Counted from the stretch's first letter, positions 50,844 to 61,655 are shown. The stretch: DNA of 64,000 nt from JAWVFN01 sp963696625 (GCA_963696625.1 CAVOKZ010000013.1:1-64000); one strand, 5' to 3'. Notes: generated by a model not told the origin, from the letters alone. A program made the numbers and translations.

Positions 50844-52345
50844 ACGAGCGGCTTTCGGCATCCGACATGTCGTCGTGGCTCGCCGACGAAGGGCCGGTTC
50901 ACGTCCACGTCGGCGGCACGACGATCATGCAGGGTCCGGCGCCCGACTTCGACGAGTTCGTCGACCACGTCGGCCGCCGCCTCGATCTGGTCCCGCGCTT
51001 CCGCCAGCGGGTGACGAAGACCCCGCTCAACCTCGCCAACCCGGTCTGGGGCGACGACCCCCAGTTCGACGTCCGCCGCCACGTGCGCAGGCTGCGCGTC
51101 CCCCACCCCGGCGGCGAGACCGAGCTGCGCGAGCTGGTCGGCAACGTGATGTCGGAGCCGCTCGACAAGTCGCGGCCGCCGTGGCAGATCTACATGGTCG
51201 AGGGGCTGCGGGGCAACCGCCACGCGTTCATCTCCAAGACCCACCACGCGCTGGTCGACGGGGTCTCGGCGATCGACGTCGGCGCCGCGATCCTCGACGT
51301 CTCGCCCGAGGGCCGCGAGGACAAGAAGGCCAAGCGCTGGCGCCCGGCGAGCCCGGCCCAGGCCGCGCTGCTCGCTTCGGCCGCGCGCGAGATGGTCAGA
51401 CGCCCGATCCGCGCCACCGGCCGCGGCGCGCGCTCCGCCGTGCGCACCCCGGTGAGCAGCACGGCGCGGGTGTTGAAGACGGCGCAGGCGTTCACCTCGA
51501 TGGCGGCCGGCGGCCCGCGCTGCCGCAAGACCTTCATCAACAAGCCGATCGGCCGCGACCGGCGGATCGGCTGGCAGAAGGCGACGCTCGCCCAGATCAA
51601 GCGGGCGCGGGCGCCGGTCGATGGGGCGACCGTCAACGACGTGATCCTCGCGATCGCCGCCGGCGGCCTGCGTCGATTCTTCAAGCAGCGCCGGATCAAG
51701 CTGCCCGAGTACGTCGTCGCCCTCGTGCCCGTCTCGATCCGTGCCCCCGACGAGACCGGCGAGCTCGGCAACCGGATCGCGACGATCCTCGCCAAGCTGC
51801 CGATCGCAGAGCGCGATCCCGTAAAGCGGCTGCAGCGCATCCACGACGAAACCGAGCGGCTCAAGGCCTCGGAGTCGGTGCGCGCCTCGACCCTGCTGAT
51901 CGAGGCGGCCGGCTGGGCCCCGCCGACGGTCAACCGGCTGCTCTCGCAGGCGATGTCGCGGCCGCTCGTCTTCAACCTCGTCGTCTCCAACGTCCCCGGG
52001 CCGCAGATCCCGCTCTACCTGATGGGCAAGCGGATGCGCGAGGTCTACCCCTTCGTGCCGCTCTCGCCCCAGGGCCACGCGCTCTCGCTCGGCGTGCTCA
52101 GCTACGACGGCAGCGTCTTCTTCGGCCTCGTCGGCGATCGCGACCTGCTGCCCGACCTCGACCGGCTCTCGGCTGCGATCGGCGAGGCGATCGACGAGCA
52201 GGTCGCGGCGGCGAAGCCGAAACCGAAGCCGCGCGCGAAGCGAAAGCCAAGACCAAAGCCGAAGGCCAAGCCGAGGGCGAAGAGGAAGCCGGCTAGGCGC
52301 GGACGAAGACCGGCGCGCCGAGGGGGACGAGCGCGAAGAGGGTGA
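50840..52345 (+). CDS. Wax ester synthase/diacylglycerol acyltransferase (WS/DGAT)
   Basis: The 501-residue acyl-CoA-dependent acyltransferase makes storage triacylglycerol or wax esters. The catalytic HHALVDG (HHxxxDG) follows MVEGLRGNRHAFISKT. Further blocks are GATVNDVILAIAAGGLRRF, PVSIR, GNRIATILAKLPI and NLVVSNVPGPQIPLYLMG. The last ~45 residues are an unusual Lys/Arg/Pro tail (AKPKPKPRAKRKPRPKPK and more), possibly for lipid-body or nucleic-acid contact. That tail overlaps the 3' end of the convergent L,D-transpeptidase gene by 53 bp. Confidence 0.93.
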   Translation: MNERLSASDMSSWLADEGPVHVHVGGTTIMQGPAPDFDEFVDHVGRRLDLVPRFRQRVTKTPLNLANPVWGDDPQFDVRRHVRRLRVPHPGGETELRELVGNVMSEPLDKSRPPWQIYMVEGLRGNRHAFISKTHHALVDGVSAIDVGAAILDVSPEGREDKKAKRWRPASPAQAALLASAAREMVRRPIRATGRGARSAVRTPVSSTARVLKTAQAFTSMAAGGPRCRKTFINKPIGRDRRIGWQKATLAQIKRARAPVDGATVNDVILAIAAGGLRRFFKQRRIKLPEYVVALVPVSIRAPDETGELGNRIATILAKLPIAERDPVKRLQRIHDETERLKASESVRASTLLIEAAGWAPPTVNRLLSQAMSRPLVFNLVVSNVPGPQIPLYLMGKRMREVYPFVPLSPQGHALSLGVLSYDGSVFFGLVGDRDLLPDLDRLSAAIGEAIDEQVAAAKPKPKPRAKRKPRPKPKAKPRAKRKPARRGRRPARRGGRARRG

Positions 52346-53000
52346 CCATGTCGCGGTCGCCGGCGCGCAGGCACCCGTGCGAGGCGGCGCCGCCGATCGG
52401 CGCCGGGCTGCCGTGGATCGCGATCCGGTTGCCCCCGAGCCAGCCCGGCGGCAGGTTCGGCTGGTGCCCGGAGAGGGCGAGGACACAGCACCCGTACCAC
52501 GGGCCGAGGTCCGCGCCGGCGAGGCCGTCGGTGACCGAGAAGGTCCCGGGCGGCGTCTCGCTGCCGAAGGCGCCGACCGTGACCGGGATGCGCCTGACCA
52601 GCCGGTTGCCGTAGCGGAGATCGACTTCGCGCCGCGAGAGGTCCGCACGCAGCGAGTAGCTGGTCTGGCGGAATTCGAGTTGCTCCGGGTCGGCGCGAAT
52701 CCAGCCGAGCTCGTTGGGCAGCTCCGGCAGCGGTGTGCCGATCCAGTCGCCGCTGCGCTTCTCGGCGTAGAGCACCCGCGGCGCGCCGAATTCGGTCTCG
52801 TCCCCCACCCGGGTCACGACCGGGCCGCCGGGCGCGCTGTGGACCTCGATCTTGACCCCGTCCTGCACCTGGGCGATCTCATACGAGGGACCGGGAATCT
52901 CGAATGCATCCCTCACCAGCGTCACCGGGTCGCCACCCTGCTGGACGCCCGAGACGAGCAGCGCCGCCGAAACCGCGCCATATGCGAGCAACGAGAACAA
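52293..53000 (-). CDS. L,D-transpeptidase (YkuD domain), exported
   Basis: The 235-residue protein has a hydrophobic N-terminal segment (LLAYGAVSAALLVSGV), a ~75-residue SH3-like region (VKIEVHSAPGGPVVTRVGDE, GWIRADPEQLE) and a YkuD domain with IHGSPAPIGGAASHGCLR, including the catalytic Cys. It would form 3-3 cross-links in peptidoglycan. TTG 53000 is the first codon after the tRNA-Ser 3' end; another TTG three codons later is possible. There is no leader or ribosome site apart from the tRNA itself. Confidence 0.88.
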   Translation of the reverse strand: MFSLLAYGAVSAALLVSGVQQGGDPVTLVRDAFEIPGPSYEIAQVQDGVKIEVHSAPGGPVVTRVGDETEFGAPRVLYAEKRSGDWIGTPLPELPNELGWIRADPEQLEFRQTSYSLRADLSRREVDLRYGNRLVRRIPVTVGAFGSETPPGTFSVTDGLAGADLGPWYGCCVLALSGHQPNLPPGWLGGNRIAIHGSPAPIGGAASHGCLRAGDRDMVTLFALVPLGAPVFVRA

Positions 53001-53089
53001 CGGAGAGGGCGGGATTCGAACCCGCGAGAGAGCTTGCGCCCCCTACTCGCTTAGCAGGCGAGTGCCTTCAGCCGCTCGGCCACCTCTCC
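53001..53089 (-). tRNA. tRNA-Ser (GCT)
   Basis: A type II tRNA of 89 nt reads on the minus strand: acceptor GGAGAGG/CCTCTCC with discriminator G, D-arm TGGCCGAGCGGCTGAAGGC, anticodon arm with CTGCTAA (GCT), a long variable arm, and T-arm GCGGGTTCGAATCCCGC. CCA is not encoded. Its 3' end touches the L,D-transpeptidase start. Confidence 0.96.
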
Positions 53090-53123
53090 AGGCTTTGATC
53101 GGCTCGATTGTAGGCTGGCTCAA

Positions 53124-54401
53124 GTGACTCCGGTCTCCCAGGATCAGGCGGACCACCCGACCCCGGTCGAGCCCGCGCACCCCGCGGGCGACCGCCCCCA
53201 GGACCAGCTCGCCCGCTTCGAGAAGGTCTTCGCCTCGCTCGAGCCGCCCTTCGCCTTCATCGATCTCGACGCGGTCTGGGCCAACGCCGCCGACATGCTG
53301 CGCCGCGCGGGAGGCGTGCCGATTCGCGTCGCCTCGAAGTCGGTGCGCTGCCGGGCGGTGCTCGAGCGCGTGCTCAGCCTCGACCGTGGCTTCCAGGGCA
53401 TGCTCACCTACACCCTCCCCGAGACGCTCTTCCTCTGGGAGAAGGGCTTTCGCAACCTCGTGCTCGCCTATCCCTGTGTCGATCCGCAGTGGCTCGAGGC
53501 GCTGGCGAGGGTGACCGCCGCCGAGCCCGAGACCGCGCCGGTCGCGATGGTCGACTCGGTCGCCCACCTCGACCTGATCGAAGCGGCGGCCGGGAACGCC
53601 GGGACCAAGGCCCCGGTGCGCGTGGCGATCGACGTCGACGCCGGGCTGCGGCTGTTGGGCGGCGCCGTGGCGATCGGCCCGAAGCGCTCACCGGTGCACT
53701 CGGTCGACCAGGCCGACCGGCTCGCCCGCGAGATCAACCGCCGCACCGGGGTGCGGCTGGTCGGGCTGATGGCCTACGAGGGCCAGGTCGCCGGGGTGGG
53801 CGACCGGATCCCCGGCAAGCCGCTGCGCAGCCTCGCGATCCGCGGCATGCAGTGGTTGTCGATGCGCGAGCTGCGCGAGCGCCGCGCCGCGATCGCCTCC
53901 GCCGTCGGCGAGCTGGCGCCGCTCGAGTTCGTCAACGGCGGCGGCACCGGGTCGATCGAGCTGACCGCCTCCGAGCCCGCGGTCACCGAGGTCGCCGCCG
54001 GCTCGGGCTTCTATGCGCCCGTCCTCTTCGACCACTACCGCTCGTTCCGGCTCCGCCCCGCGGCGATGTTCGCGCTGCCGGTCTCGCGCAAGCCCAACCG
54101 CGGCGTCGCCACCGCGCTGGGCGGCGGCTACCTCGCCTCCGGCGCCGGCGGCCGCGACCGGCTGCCCGAGCCCTACCTGCCCGCCGGGCTCCATCTCGAT
54201 TCGCAGGAGGGCGCCGGCGAGGTCCAGACGCCGCTGCTCGGCGAGGCCGCCGCAGACCTCGACGTCGGCGACCGCGTCTACTTCCGCCACGTCAAGGCCG
54301 GCGAGCTCTGCGAGCGCTTCAACACGCTCTATCTCGTCGCCGGCGGCACGATCGTCGATGAGGCGCCCACCTACCGCGGCGAGGGCCAGGCGTTTCTCTA
54401 G
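53124..54401 (+). CDS. Alanine racemase N-terminal family, D-threonine aldolase-like
   Basis: The 425-residue PLP enzyme of fold type III resembles D-threonine aldolases and D-serine dehydratases. PFAFIDLDAVWANAADMLRR is followed by IRVASKSVRC, which contains the PLP lysine; VRVAIDVDAGLRLLGG and LEFVNGGGTGSIE bind the phosphate; the C-terminal domain has RVYFRHVKAGELCERFNTL with the metal-binding His/Cys pair. GTG 53124 is the start. It is the first gene of a same-strand run with the MpaB-type gene and a lipase-like hydrolase. Confidence 0.88.
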   Translation: MTPVSQDQADHPTPVEPAHPAGDRPQDQLARFEKVFASLEPPFAFIDLDAVWANAADMLRRAGGVPIRVASKSVRCRAVLERVLSLDRGFQGMLTYTLPETLFLWEKGFRNLVLAYPCVDPQWLEALARVTAAEPETAPVAMVDSVAHLDLIEAAAGNAGTKAPVRVAIDVDAGLRLLGGAVAIGPKRSPVHSVDQADRLAREINRRTGVRLVGLMAYEGQVAGVGDRIPGKPLRSLAIRGMQWLSMRELRERRAAIASAVGELAPLEFVNGGGTGSIELTASEPAVTEVAAGSGFYAPVLFDHYRSFRLRPAAMFALPVSRKPNRGVATALGGGYLASGAGGRDRLPEPYLPAGLHLDSQEGAGEVQTPLLGEAAADLDVGDRVYFRHVKAGELCERFNTLYLVAGGTIVDEAPTYRGEGQAFL

Positions 54402-54410
54402 GGCAAATAA

Positions 54411-54426
54411 CAGTCCGGTTGGACTG
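54411..54426. promoter_or_regulatory. Small dyad with AT-rich promoter-like stretch
   Basis: CAGTCC-GGTT-GGACTG lies between the aldolase-like and MpaB genes, followed by TTTATTCT, an AT-rich -10-like sequence (54428-54435). It may be an internal promoter with operator; no good -35 is visible. Confidence 0.35.
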
Positions 54427-54444
54427 GTTTATTCTGTGGTCGAG

Positions 54445-55341
54445 GTGATCGCGACGGCCGACACCGGCTATTTCCCCCGCGAAACGTCGGTCCTGCGCCG
54501 GGTCCACGAGCAGCGGGCCGTCGGCCTCCTCTACGGCCAGCGGGCGCTGGCGATCGGCGCGATCAACCCGCTCAACTTCGTCGGCACGACGAACCACACC
54601 TGGGCGCGCGAGACCCCGTTCCAGCGCCTCGCGCACACGGCGAAGATGTTCGAGGCGATCTTCTTCGGATCGCGCGAGGAGGCCGACAGCGTGCTGGCCA
54701 TGGTCCACCGCATGCACCAGAAGGTCGAGGGCGCGCTGAGCGAAGACGCCGGGGTGACCAAGGCCGGCACCCCCTACTCGGCCTTCGACCCCGAGCAGAT
54801 GCTCTGGACCGTGGCCGTCAGCGCCGACTCGGCCCGGGTCTTCCACGAGCTCCTCGTCCGGCCCCTGTCCGAGGAAGAGCGCGACGCGTTCTGGGCCGAC
54901 TACGTGCGCTTCGGCGAGCTGTTCGGGATGCCGCGCGGCGTCGCTCCGCGCTCGCACGCCGAGTTCGCCGCCTACTTCCAGGAGCAGCTCGACCGCCCCG
55001 AGGCCCACCTCACCGACGAGGCGCTCCAGGTCGGCTCGGCGATCATGTTCAAGATCCCGGTCCCGGCGGCGCAGCGGCCGGCGATGGCGCTCCACAACCT
55101 GATCGTCCGCGGCAGCCTGCCGCCGCGGATCCGCGAGCTCTACGGCCTCGGCTGGAGCCCGGCCCAGGCGGCGGCCTTCCGCACGGCGGTCGCCGCGATC
55201 CGCTCCTCGCGGCCGCTGGTTCCTAAGCGGGTCCGCCGGGGGTCGAACGAGGCCCACTTCGAGCTCGTCGCACGCACCGAGAAGCAGCGAGTCGAGCGCG
55301 GGGAGACGATCCCGGGCGCGCTCAGCCCGTCGGCTTCTTGA
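54445..55341 (+). CDS. MpaB/DUF2236 family oxygenase
   Basis: The 298-residue protein has ADTGYFPRETSVLRRVHEQR, AVGLLYGQRALAIGAINPLN and TTNHTWARETPFQRLAHTAK, then DPEQMLWTVAVSADSARVFH. This is the heme-binding DUF2236 fold shared by mycophenolic-acid MpaB' and latex-clearing protein. The conserved His residues are there; the substrate is unknown. Two GTGs compete (54436 and 54445); the second leaves room for the -10-like TATTCT. Its TGA overlaps the TTG of the next gene. Confidence 0.82.
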   Translation: MIATADTGYFPRETSVLRRVHEQRAVGLLYGQRALAIGAINPLNFVGTTNHTWARETPFQRLAHTAKMFEAIFFGSREEADSVLAMVHRMHQKVEGALSEDAGVTKAGTPYSAFDPEQMLWTVAVSADSARVFHELLVRPLSEEERDAFWADYVRFGELFGMPRGVAPRSHAEFAAYFQEQLDRPEAHLTDEALQVGSAIMFKIPVPAAQRPAMALHNLIVRGSLPPRIRELYGLGWSPAQAAAFRTAVAAIRSSRPLVPKRVRRGSNEAHFELVARTEKQRVERGETIPGALSPSAS

Positions 55342-56228
55342 AGCGCCTCTGCATCGGGCTCGTCGCGGCGACGGCCCTGATCGGCTGCGGCGACGGCCAG
55401 GCGCAGCCGTTCAGGGCAAGCGTCCAGACGACATCGGTCGGCGACAACAGCATCGCCTGGTACGAGCGCGGCGAAGGCACGCCGCTGGTGATGCTGATGG
55501 GCACGGGCTCGACTATGTCCGAGTGGGACCCGGCGCTGCTGCGCCTGCTCGCACGCGAGCACCGGTTGATCCTCTTCGACTACCCGGGAGTCGGCCTCTC
55601 CGGGCCGTGGCACGGCCGCTCGTTCGACTCGCTCGCCGACACCACCGCCGGGCTGATCGAGGCGCTAGGACTTGAGAAGCCCGACGTGCTCGGCTGGTCG
55701 ATGGGCGGCTTCGTCGCGCAGCGGCTGGCAGTCGACCACCCGCAGGACGTCGGCCGCCTGATCCTCGCCGGCACCAACCCCGGCGGCAGCCGCACGGTTC
55801 TCGGTACGCCCGCGGCGCAGGCGATCGACAGCGACCCCGACCCGTCCGACAGGGAGATCCTCCGCGAGCTCTATCCCCCCGGCCGCCAGGGAGACGGCCG
55901 GAGATTCCTGCACCGCCTCGTCCGCGCCAGCCGCAGCGGTGAGATCCCCGACGACTTCAAGGTCCCGGCCGCGACCACCAACTCCCAGGTCGCCGCCGAG
56001 GACCCTTGGCTGCGCAGCAGCGCCAACTACCGCGAGCTCGCCGGCGTCCGCGTTCCCACCCTGGCCGCGGCCGGGCGCCGCGACCCCGTTGTGCCCGCTG
56101 TAAACCTGCGCTGGATCGCCGCCCGGGTACCCGGAGCGAGGCTGGCCGTCTTTCCCGGCGCCCACGCATTCTTGTTCCAGAGCCGCCGCGCTTTCGCCGG
56201 CGCGGTCGGCGCCTTTCTCAGCCCTTGA
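55338..56228 (+). CDS. Alpha/beta hydrolase lipoprotein
   Basis: The 296-residue hydrolase starts at a TTG in a TTGA overlap. The signal has a lipobox-like end (TALIGCGDG), so it is probably anchored outside the membrane. Catalytic elements: Ser in LGWSMGGFVAQ, Asp in GRRDPVVPAV, His in FPGAHAFLFQ; the oxyanion region is MLMGTGSTMSEWDP. The substrate is unknown. Its end overlaps the convergent SpoIID gene by 11 bp. Confidence 0.88.
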   Translation: MKRLCIGLVAATALIGCGDGQAQPFRASVQTTSVGDNSIAWYERGEGTPLVMLMGTGSTMSEWDPALLRLLAREHRLILFDYPGVGLSGPWHGRSFDSLADTTAGLIEALGLEKPDVLGWSMGGFVAQRLAVDHPQDVGRLILAGTNPGGSRTVLGTPAAQAIDSDPDPSDREILRELYPPGRQGDGRRFLHRLVRASRSGEIPDDFKVPAATTNSQVAAEDPWLRSSANYRELAGVRVPTLAAAGRRDPVVPAVNLRWIAARVPGARLAVFPGAHAFLFQSRRAFAGAVGAFLSP

Positions 56229-57342
56229 GCTTCTTGAAGAGCACCCAGGTGTCGCGGAGGCCGAGCGCGGTCTTCAGGGTCGAGCCGGTAACCCGGGTCT
56301 TGCCGGCCGAGGAGATCAGCGTCGCGTACACGATCCGCGGCGAGACGCCGCGCCTGTTGACCTTGATCTTGCGGAGCCTGCCGCCCTTGAGGTAGCGCGA
56401 GAGCGCCGACTGCATCCGCTTCTGGGAGAGCACGAGCTTCCAGCGGTGATACGGGGAGGTGTCGTCGTAGGGATCGGGGACGCCCTTGAGGTAGGGCACC
56501 GGCCTCGAGCCGACGAACGAGTTCTCGATGCTCTCGGTCATGCCGCCCGAGGTCGAGGAGAAGTAGGCGATGATCGGCTTGCCGGCGTAGAGCACCGCCT
56601 GGTCCGCGGTCTGGGCCGTGGCCGTGTTGGTGCGCGCGGTCTCGGCCGCGATCCCGCCATAGACCTGGCTGCGGGTGTCGTCGTAGAGGTCGAAGCCGTT
56701 GCCCTTGACCGAGTTCGAGACCGCGAACGTCCGCGCCGCGACGGCCTGGGCCTTGAGCGCTTCAAGCGGCCACGACGACGGCGACTCTTGGGCGACGACG
56801 CCGCGCACGTAATCGTCGAGGGCGACCTCGTTGATCGCGTTGAGGCCGAAGCCGCTCGCCGGGCGGGCGACGATCGCGCCGCGGTAGCCGCCCTTGCCCT
56901 TGAGGTACACGGCGCCGTCGCCCGAGGTGGCGCTCATCGCCCCGCCGCAGTTGACGTCCTGGCCCCCGTTGTGGAGGACGACCTGGCTGCCGAAGCGAGT
57001 GGCGCTGTAGCTCTTCGACTCGGTGAGAGCGACTCCGCAGGCCGCGCTGGCGCTGGAGAAGACTACGCTCGAGAGGTTGGGGCGCAGCAGGACGCGCACC
57101 GTCTTGGCGCCGGTCGATCCGATCGTGGTGCCCGTGTAGTAGTGGGTGAGGATCGCCTGGTAGCCGACCCCGTGCTTGGCGTAGCCGTAGGCGCCGTACT
57201 GGCTCATGCCGATGCCGTGGCCGAAGCCCGCGCCCTTGAGCTTCCACTTGACCTTTGCGTCAGCGGGCGCGGCGGCAACCGCGACCAGCGCGAGCGCGGC
57301 GACCAGCGCGGCCACCGCACGTCCTCTGCGTCGTCGTCCCAT
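56218..57342 (-). CDS. SpoIID/LytB domain protein, secreted
   Basis: The 374-residue exported protein has a basic start and signal peptide (RAVAALVAALALVAVAAAPADA). GAGFGHGIGMSQYGAYGYAK lies directly after, a motif usually near the end of SpoIID proteins. The SpoIID core follows: EVALDDYVRGVVAQESPSSW, ALKAQAVAARTFAVSN and AYFSSTSGGMTESIEN. SpoIID-type enzymes are lytic transglycosylases trimming denuded peptidoglycan. ATG 57342 is chosen; the frame is open a further 46 codons across a repeat. Confidence 0.88.
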   Translation of the reverse strand: MGRRRRGRAVAALVAALALVAVAAAPADAKVKWKLKGAGFGHGIGMSQYGAYGYAKHGVGYQAILTHYYTGTTIGSTGAKTVRVLLRPNLSSVVFSSASAACGVALTESKSYSATRFGSQVVLHNGGQDVNCGGAMSATSGDGAVYLKGKGGYRGAIVARPASGFGLNAINEVALDDYVRGVVAQESPSSWPLEALKAQAVAARTFAVSNSVKGNGFDLYDDTRSQVYGGIAAETARTNTATAQTADQAVLYAGKPIIAYFSSTSGGMTESIENSFVGSRPVPYLKGVPDPYDDTSPYHRWKLVLSQKRMQSALSRYLKGGRLRKIKVNRRGVSPRIVYATLISSAGKTRVTGSTLKTALGLRDTWVLFKKLKG

Positions 57343-57397
57343 CACCTGCAGATAACTGGCCCGGCCGGTCGGAGTTGCGCCTTTCGAGACAACCATT

Positions 57398-57414
57398 AAG
57401 GGGTCTGACCCCTT
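57398..57414. repeat. AAGGGGTCTGACCCCTT palindrome
   Basis: A perfect 8+8 bp palindrome with one central base lies in the divergent gap between the SpoIID and aldehyde dehydrogenase genes. It has the same GGGGTCAGACCCC core as the element at 49318. Confidence 0.75.
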
Positions 57415-57460
57415 TAGGTTTGCTGGAAGAGTCGAGGGCGTAGGCTGGTACAGGAGAGCA

Positions 57461-58909
57461 ATGGCAACCGTCACCAACAAGGCCGAAGATCACGCCCTGC
57501 TCGTCGCCGGCGAGCATGTCGAGACCGGCGAGTGGGACGAGGTCTCCAGCCCCTACGACGGCACCGTCGTCGGCCGCGTGCCCAAGGGCGACGCGGCGCT
57601 GATCGACAAGGCCGCCGAGGCCGCCCAGCAGGCCTTCGAGACCGCGGACTTCCCCCAGCACGCGCGGGCGGAGGTGCTCGTCGGCGCAGCCCGCCTCGTG
57701 GCCGAGCGCGAAGACGACCTCGCAGCGACGATCGCCGCCGAGGCGGGAAAGCCGATCAAGACCGCGCGCGTCGAAGCCCAGCGCTGCGTCGGAACCCTGA
57801 TCTCATCCGCGATCGAGGCCCGCAAGCTGACCGGTGAGATGGTTCCGATGGAGGGACTGGCGGCCGGCGAGGGCAAGTTCGGCTTCGCCCTGCGAGTCCC
57901 GTACGGAGTCGTCGGCGCGATCAGCCCGTTCAACTTCCCCCTCAACCTGGTCGCCCACAAGCTCGGGCCGGCGATCGCCGCGGGCAACGCGGTCGTGCTC
58001 AAGCCCGCCGGGCAGACGCCGATCTCGGCGATCAAGCTGTCGGAGATCCTGATCGAGGCCGGGCTTCCCGAGGGCTGGCTCAACGTCGTCTGCGGCCCGG
58101 GCGCCGAGGTCGGCGACGCGATCGTCAAGCACGAGGCGACCAAGGCGATCACCTTCACGGGCTCCGCCCCGGTGGGCTGGAACCTGCGCTCCGAGGTCCC
58201 GCACAAGAAGGTCAACCTCGAGCTCGGCTCGACCGCGCCGCTTGTAGTGAACGACGACGGCGACTGGGAAACCGCGGCCGACAAGGCGAAGATCCACGCC
58301 TACAGCCACGCCGGCCAGAGCTGCATCTCGGTCCAGCGGATCATCCTTCACGAGGCGATCGCGGAGGACTTCACCGGGCGCTTCGTCGGCAACGTCAACG
58401 GGCTGACCGTGGGCGACCCGATGGACGAGGCGACCGACGTCGGCCCGCTGATCTCCAGCGGCGATCGCGACCGGGTCAAGGAATGGGTCGACGAGGCCGT
58501 TTCGGCCGGTGCCGAGCTGCTCACCGGAGGCGAGCTCGTCGACGAGGACCGCTGCCTCGCCCCCACCGTTCTGCGCAACGTGCCGCACGACGCGAAGTGC
58601 TGGAGCGAGGAGATCTTCGGCCCCGTGGCGGTGATCGCCACCTGCTCCTCGTTCGAGGAGGGCCTGGAGATGGCCAACGACGCGAGGTTCGGCCTCCAGG
58701 CCGGCGTCTTCACCCGCGACATCGGCCGCGGTCTCGCCGCCGGCGAGGCGCTCGAGTTCGGCGGCGTGCTGATCAACGAGGTGCCGACCTTCCGCACCGA
58801 CCAGATGCCCTACGGCGGCGTCAAGGACTCGGGCAACACCCGCGAGGGCCCGGCCTATGCGGTCAGGGAGCTGACCGAGGAGCGCCTGATCACCCTTCAG
58901 GGCCGATAA
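57461..58909 (+). CDS. Aldehyde dehydrogenase family protein
   Basis: The 482-residue NAD(P)-dependent dehydrogenase has PYGVVGAISPFNFPLNLVAH (cofactor and Asn), FTGSAPVGWNLR, the catalytic Glu in VNLELGSTAPLV, and the catalytic Cys in HAGQSCISVQR. EEIFGPVAVI is near the end. The wording is close to the phosphonoacetaldehyde/lactaldehyde-type subfamily, but the substrate is not certain. A GGAGAG ribosome site lies 4 nt before ATG 57461. Confidence 0.94.
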   Translation: MATVTNKAEDHALLVAGEHVETGEWDEVSSPYDGTVVGRVPKGDAALIDKAAEAAQQAFETADFPQHARAEVLVGAARLVAEREDDLAATIAAEAGKPIKTARVEAQRCVGTLISSAIEARKLTGEMVPMEGLAAGEGKFGFALRVPYGVVGAISPFNFPLNLVAHKLGPAIAAGNAVVLKPAGQTPISAIKLSEILIEAGLPEGWLNVVCGPGAEVGDAIVKHEATKAITFTGSAPVGWNLRSEVPHKKVNLELGSTAPLVVNDDGDWETAADKAKIHAYSHAGQSCISVQRIILHEAIAEDFTGRFVGNVNGLTVGDPMDEATDVGPLISSGDRDRVKEWVDEAVSAGAELLTGGELVDEDRCLAPTVLRNVPHDAKCWSEEIFGPVAVIATCSSFEEGLEMANDARFGLQAGVFTRDIGRGLAAGEALEFGGVLINEVPTFRTDQMPYGGVKDSGNTREGPAYAVRELTEERLITLQGR

Positions 58910-58987
58910 CGGCGCTGTCCATTTCGTCGAAAAGGAAGACGAAAAAGAAGAAGTAGTCGGCTAGGTCCCTACCATGGCCCGTCCACC

Positions 58988-60826
<1,839 letters not shown>

Positions 60827-60869
60827 ATCCTCAGCATCCGAGCGCCGCTCTCAGCCGGAGCGGGACCGG

Positions 60870-61022
60870 CGTGACCGGCGCCGACACGGCCGTGATCCTG
60901 CCGGCAACTACAGCGACACTGCCGGCGACCTCGGCGACGTCGACGTCGTCGAGCTGCGCCGTGACCTACACGCCTAGCACCGTCGGCACGCATGCCATCA
61001 CGGCCGACAGCGCTAAGACGCG
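60870..61022 (+). pseudogene. Remnant of an Ig-like repeat surface protein
   Basis: The open sequence before the RHH antitoxin reads TGADTAVILPATTATLPATS and SSCAVTYTPSTVGTHAITAD. The CAVTYTPSTVGTHAITA stretch matches the end of bacterial Ig-like (Big_3 type) repeats, cut at both ends. I see no start or stop that would make a gene. The remainder of 60827-61055 holds nothing else. Confidence 0.45.
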
Positions 61023-61055
61023 TCAGTCGCATCCCGTTTCGCTAACCTGAATGGT

Positions 61056-61319
61056 ATGCGGAAGAGCGAGCAGATCGCGGTTCGGCTGCCCCCCGAGCAG
61101 CTGGCCGAGCTCGACGAGTTGGTGGAGTCGGGTGGATTCGGCAGCCGGGCGGCCGCACTCCGGGCCGGGATCGAGCTCCTCACCTCCAAGGTGCGGGAAC
61201 AGCGCATCGCCGAGGATTACCGGCGTGCTTACGGGGCTTCGCCCGGAGAGGATTGGGTCGGCGAGGCCGCCGCGGCCGCTGCCGGTGAGGTGATCTCGAC
61301 CGAACACGGCGAGGGGTGA
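61056..61319 (+). CDS. Ribbon-helix-helix antitoxin of a MazEF-type pair
   Basis: The 87-residue protein begins SEQIAVRLPPEQLAELDELV and GGFGSRAAALRAGIELL, the CopG-type ribbon-helix-helix. An acidic arm (EDYRRAYGASPGEDWVGEAA) follows for toxin binding. ATG 61056; TGA overlaps the toxin GTG (GTGA). Confidence 0.9.
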   Translation: MRKSEQIAVRLPPEQLAELDELVESGGFGSRAAALRAGIELLTSKVREQRIAEDYRRAYGASPGEDWVGEAAAAAAGEVISTEHGEG

Positions 61320-61630
61320 TCCACCGTGGGGACATTTTCGAGGCGGACCTGCCGGGCGTCGGAGACCACCCCGTCGTCGTCGTCACGCGAGACGTGGCGA
61401 TCCCGGTTCTCTCTGCCGTAACGGTGGTGCTCGTTACGAGCACGATCCGCGGACACCGGGCAGAGGTCCCGCTCGGCCGCGAGCAGGGGTTGGACCACGA
61501 GTCGGTCGCCAACTGCGACCAGGTGTTCACGCTGTCCAAGGGCCGCCTCGGGACGCGTCGAGGGCAGCTCGGCCCAGCTGCGACAGCGCAGATCAACGCC
61601 GCACTGATGCTCGCCCTCGAGCTCGATTGA
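61316..61630 (+). CDS. mazF: MazF/PemK family mRNA interferase toxin
   Basis: The 104-residue toxin starts at GTG: HRGDIFEADLPGVGDHPVVV (RGDI... P...G. HPVVV core), VVLVTSTIRGHRAEVPLG, VANCDQVFTLSKGRLG. The Thr/Ser in TST and the Arg in RGDI are the residues used for RNA cleavage in MazF. The sequence target is unknown. It is convergent with fumC, 25 bp away. Confidence 0.93.
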   Translation: MIHRGDIFEADLPGVGDHPVVVVTRDVAIPVLSAVTVVLVTSTIRGHRAEVPLGREQGLDHESVANCDQVFTLSKGRLGTRRGQLGPAATAQINAALMLALELD

Positions 61631-61655
61631 AGCGTCGGTGCGCGGGACCGACCGC

